Translations under genes and position numbers: made by a program
The notes under the pieces: model-generated
The model's database searches: none
Seen by the model: the letters and a program-made list of their open reading frames with translations, nothing else
What the model was told of the DNA's origin: nothing
Shown: positions 62,431 to 64,000 of the stretch, piece after piece
Layout: each line of letters opens with the position of its first letter
Numbering within the stretch: position 1 is the first letter of the stretch
NCBI RefSeq assembly: GCF_001955715.1
Contig: NZ_CP019239.1
Span: forward strand, 1,364,001 to 1,428,000
Origin: Rhodoferax saidenbachensis
GTDB lineage: Bacteria; Pseudomonadota; Gammaproteobacteria; Burkholderiales; Burkholderiaceae_C
Direction: 5' to 3'
DNA: 64,000 nt

Positions 62431-63852
62431 TTACAAATTCACCACGCGGCCAGGGTTCATGAGGTTGTGCGGGTCCAGGGCCTTCTTGATGTCACGCATC
62501 AGCGCCAGCGCCACCGGCGATTTGTGTTCTGCCAGCTTGTCGCGCTTCAAGCTGCCAATGCCGTGTTCGGCGGAGATGGAGCCGTTGTAGCGGTCCACTG
62601 CGGCGTAGACCAGTGCATTGATGGGTTTTTCCTGGTCGCGCAAAAAGGCCTCCGCGTCGGTGTCTGCGGGGGCTTGCACGTTGTAGTGCAGGTTGCCATC
62701 GCCCAAGTGGCCGTAGTTGACCAGACGCGCACCGGGGAAGGCTTGCGCCAGCGCGGCATCGGTCTCTTGCACAAAGGCGGGAATGCGCGACACGGCAATG
62801 GAAATGTCGTGTTTGATGTTCAGGCCTTCCTGCGCCTGCGCCAGCGGAATGCTCTCGCGGATGTGCCACAACGCGCGGGCTTGTGTGATGTTCTCGGCCA
62901 CTACCGCGTCGGTGGCGCAGCCCTGTTCCAGCGCGGCTTCGAGCAGGCGCTCCAGTTGCTCGCGGGCGCGCGACTCGGACACGTTGTCGGAATGCTCCAG
63001 CACCACGCAATAGGGCGATGTTTCGTGAAACGGCACGCGCTGCTGCGGGAAGTGTTTGACCACCAGGCTCAGCGCAAACTGGCCCATGACCTCAAAACCG
63101 GTCAGGCCAGAGCTCAGTGTTTTGTGCGCCAGGCCCAGCAGTTCCACGGCCGCGTCCAGCGACGGCACCGCGCACAGGGCAGTGAGTTGTGCCGCAGGCA
63201 ACGGGTAGAGCTTCATCACCGCGGCAGTGATGACACCGAGCGTGCCTTCGGAGCCAATGAACAGATGGCGCAGGTCGTAACCGGTGTTGTCCTTGCGCAG
63301 GCCAGTCAGACCGTTCCAGACCTCGCCCTGAGCGGTGACCACTTCCAGGCCCAGACACAGTTCGCGGGTATTGCCAAAACGCACCACTTGCGTACCGCCG
63401 GCATTGGTGCCGAGGTTGCCGCCAATGGTGCAACTGCCCTCGGCCGCCAGGCTCAGTGGGAACAGGTAACCAGCCTCTTCACAGGCTTCCTGCAGCGTCT
63501 GCAAAATGCAGCCGGCTTCCACGGTGACGGTCAGGTTGCCGCCGTCCATGGTGCGGATCTTGTTCATGCGCGTGAGGCTCAGCACCACCTGTTCGCCGGT
63601 CGCGTCGGGTGTGGAGCCCACCACCATGCCGGTGTTGCCGCCTTGCGGCACCATGCTGACTTTGGCTGCGGCGCAGGCTTTCACCACCTGGGCCACTTCG
63701 TCGGTATTCCCAGGACGCACCACAGCCAGAGCCTTGCCGCGTTCACGCTTGCGCCAGTCCATCTCCCAGGCGCTCAGGTCGCCTTCGGTCAATACGTTTG
63801 CCGCTCCGACGATGCCGCGCAGGGTCTCCAACAAGTCTGCGTGTGTACTCAT
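62431..63852 (-). CDS. FAD-linked oxidase of the GlcD / D-2-hydroxy-acid dehydrogenase family
   Basis: A 473-residue flavoprotein. The start at 63852 (MSTHADLLETLRGIVGAANV) overlaps the stop of the upstream gene. The FAD domain (about 35-215) has VVRPGNTDEVAQVVKACAAA, VPQGGNTGMVVGSTPD, SCTIGGNLGTNAGGTQVVRF and LFIGSEGTLGVITAAVMKLY. The C-terminal substrate domain has NYGHLGDGNLHYNV and the metal-type SAEHGIGSLKRDKL. This fits D-2-hydroxyglutarate or D-lactate dehydrogenases; the substrate cannot be fixed by sequence alone. A permease gene downstream may import its substrate. Confidence 0.92.
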   Translation of the reverse strand: MSTHADLLETLRGIVGAANVLTEGDLSAWEMDWRKRERGKALAVVRPGNTDEVAQVVKACAAAKVSMVPQGGNTGMVVGSTPDATGEQVVLSLTRMNKIRTMDGGNLTVTVEAGCILQTLQEACEEAGYLFPLSLAAEGSCTIGGNLGTNAGGTQVVRFGNTRELCLGLEVVTAQGEVWNGLTGLRKDNTGYDLRHLFIGSEGTLGVITAAVMKLYPLPAAQLTALCAVPSLDAAVELLGLAHKTLSSGLTGFEVMGQFALSLVVKHFPQQRVPFHETSPYCVVLEHSDNVSESRAREQLERLLEAALEQGCATDAVVAENITQARALWHIRESIPLAQAQEGLNIKHDISIAVSRIPAFVQETDAALAQAFPGARLVNYGHLGDGNLHYNVQAPADTDAEAFLRDQEKPINALVYAAVDRYNGSISAEHGIGSLKRDKLAEHKSPVALALMRDIKKALDPHNLMNPGRVVNL

Positions 63853-64000
63853 GGTGTGATATCTCCAGAGTCGGCTGCCAGTGCCCGCGCGTTCTTGAAG
63901 CGCAGGCGCACATGCAGGGCGCAGGCGACAAACAGGGCCAGGCACAAGGCGACCTCCAGCATGGCCAGGTAGTTGCCGGGCGCGCGGTCGCTCCAGGCGC
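63849..64000 (-). CDS. C-terminal fragment of a membrane protein, cut by window edge
   Basis: The open frame from the window edge to the stop at 63849-63851 encodes 49 residues: AWSDRAPGNYLAMLEVALCL, then ALFVACALHVRLRFKNARAL and AADSGDITP. One TM segment (about 12-32) followed by a basic, inside-facing tail suggests an inner-membrane protein. The stop overlaps the start of the FAD oxidase (ATGA at 63849-63852), so it belongs to the same operon. Too little is present for a family call. Confidence 0.6.
   Translation of the reverse strand, partial: AWSDRAPGNYLAMLEVALCLALFVACALHVRLRFKNARALAADSGDITP

Overview
The window is a stretch of chromosome from a GC-rich betaproteobacterium, most likely order Burkholderiales, family Comamonadaceae (Rhodoferax/Polaromonas-like). 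Supporting evidence is the gyrA-serC-pheA-tyrA-(aroA-cmk)-rpsA-ihfB-lapA-lapB-rfaE1-hldD order, the fused EPSP synthase/CMP kinase, the APH-type homoserine kinase, and a tmRNA tag reading ANDERFALAA. Almost all of it is core chromosome. Coding density is very high, and no gene-free stretch exceeds 300 bases.

Layout. 1-2208 (minus): homoserine kinase, a BPSS1780-type membrane protein and a FecR-domain protein cut by the window edge. 2268-8807 (plus): polA, a chemoreceptor, a dienelactone hydrolase-like protein and a ZIP metal transporter. 8907-14358: sulfurtransferase, a lower-GC DCC/DUF4166 pair that looks like an accessory insertion, a DMT permease and a Rieske oxygenase. 14553-17713 (plus): xseB-ispA-dxs, the isoprenoid precursor cluster. 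17924-21573: a TRAP transporter whose binding protein is convergent to its two permease genes. 21727-24254: a putative Na+/H+ antiporter and an intact IS30-family element. 24271-38506 (minus): a long co-directional block covering fluoride export, a ComEA-like protein, LPS heptose synthesis and LPS assembly control, IHF-beta, ribosomal protein S1, aromatic amino acid synthesis, serine synthesis and DNA gyrase A. 38747-41885: an OmpA-like protein, ubiG, gph, tmRNA, and the alternative ribosome-rescue factor ArfB. 41992-49903: small and unknown proteins, an HD-GYP regulator, a pseudouridine synthase, a beta-propeller protein, a polysaccharide deacetylase, a sterol-desaturase family protein, an EI24 protein and a CinA-like protein. 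49907-54891: a nitrogen-control locus with NtrC sites, a sigma-54 promoter, glnA, an unknown secreted protein, ntrB and ntrC. 54969-59830: xth, then a stress-type module (CsbD, BON lipoprotein, DUF1328, CHASE3 histidine kinase, LuxR-type regulator, lone receiver, glycine-zipper lipoprotein). 59873-64000 (minus): folA, thyA, an MFS permease, an FAD-linked oxidase and a truncated membrane protein.

The most interesting signal is a short dispersed element found nine times. Every copy has a 42-bp core of identical length: AGCCC, 11 variable bases, then 26 bases starting GCGCAAGCAGCTAT and ending in a small stem-loop whose arms co-vary. Four copies are intergenic; one of these abuts the dxs start codon. 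Five lie inside or across the ends of genes (polA, aroA-cmk, an rsuA-like gene, a deacetylase signal peptide, the crcB C-terminus). The four antisense in-gene copies are all read in the same frame, as A-x-x-x-[I/V]-A-x-x-A. This resembles the behaviour of Rickettsia palindromic elements, though it is unrelated in sequence. A second unusual spot is the stretch just after the tmRNA, which has two near-identical terminators flanking GTACCCCC arm-like repeats and looks like the scar of an integrative element.
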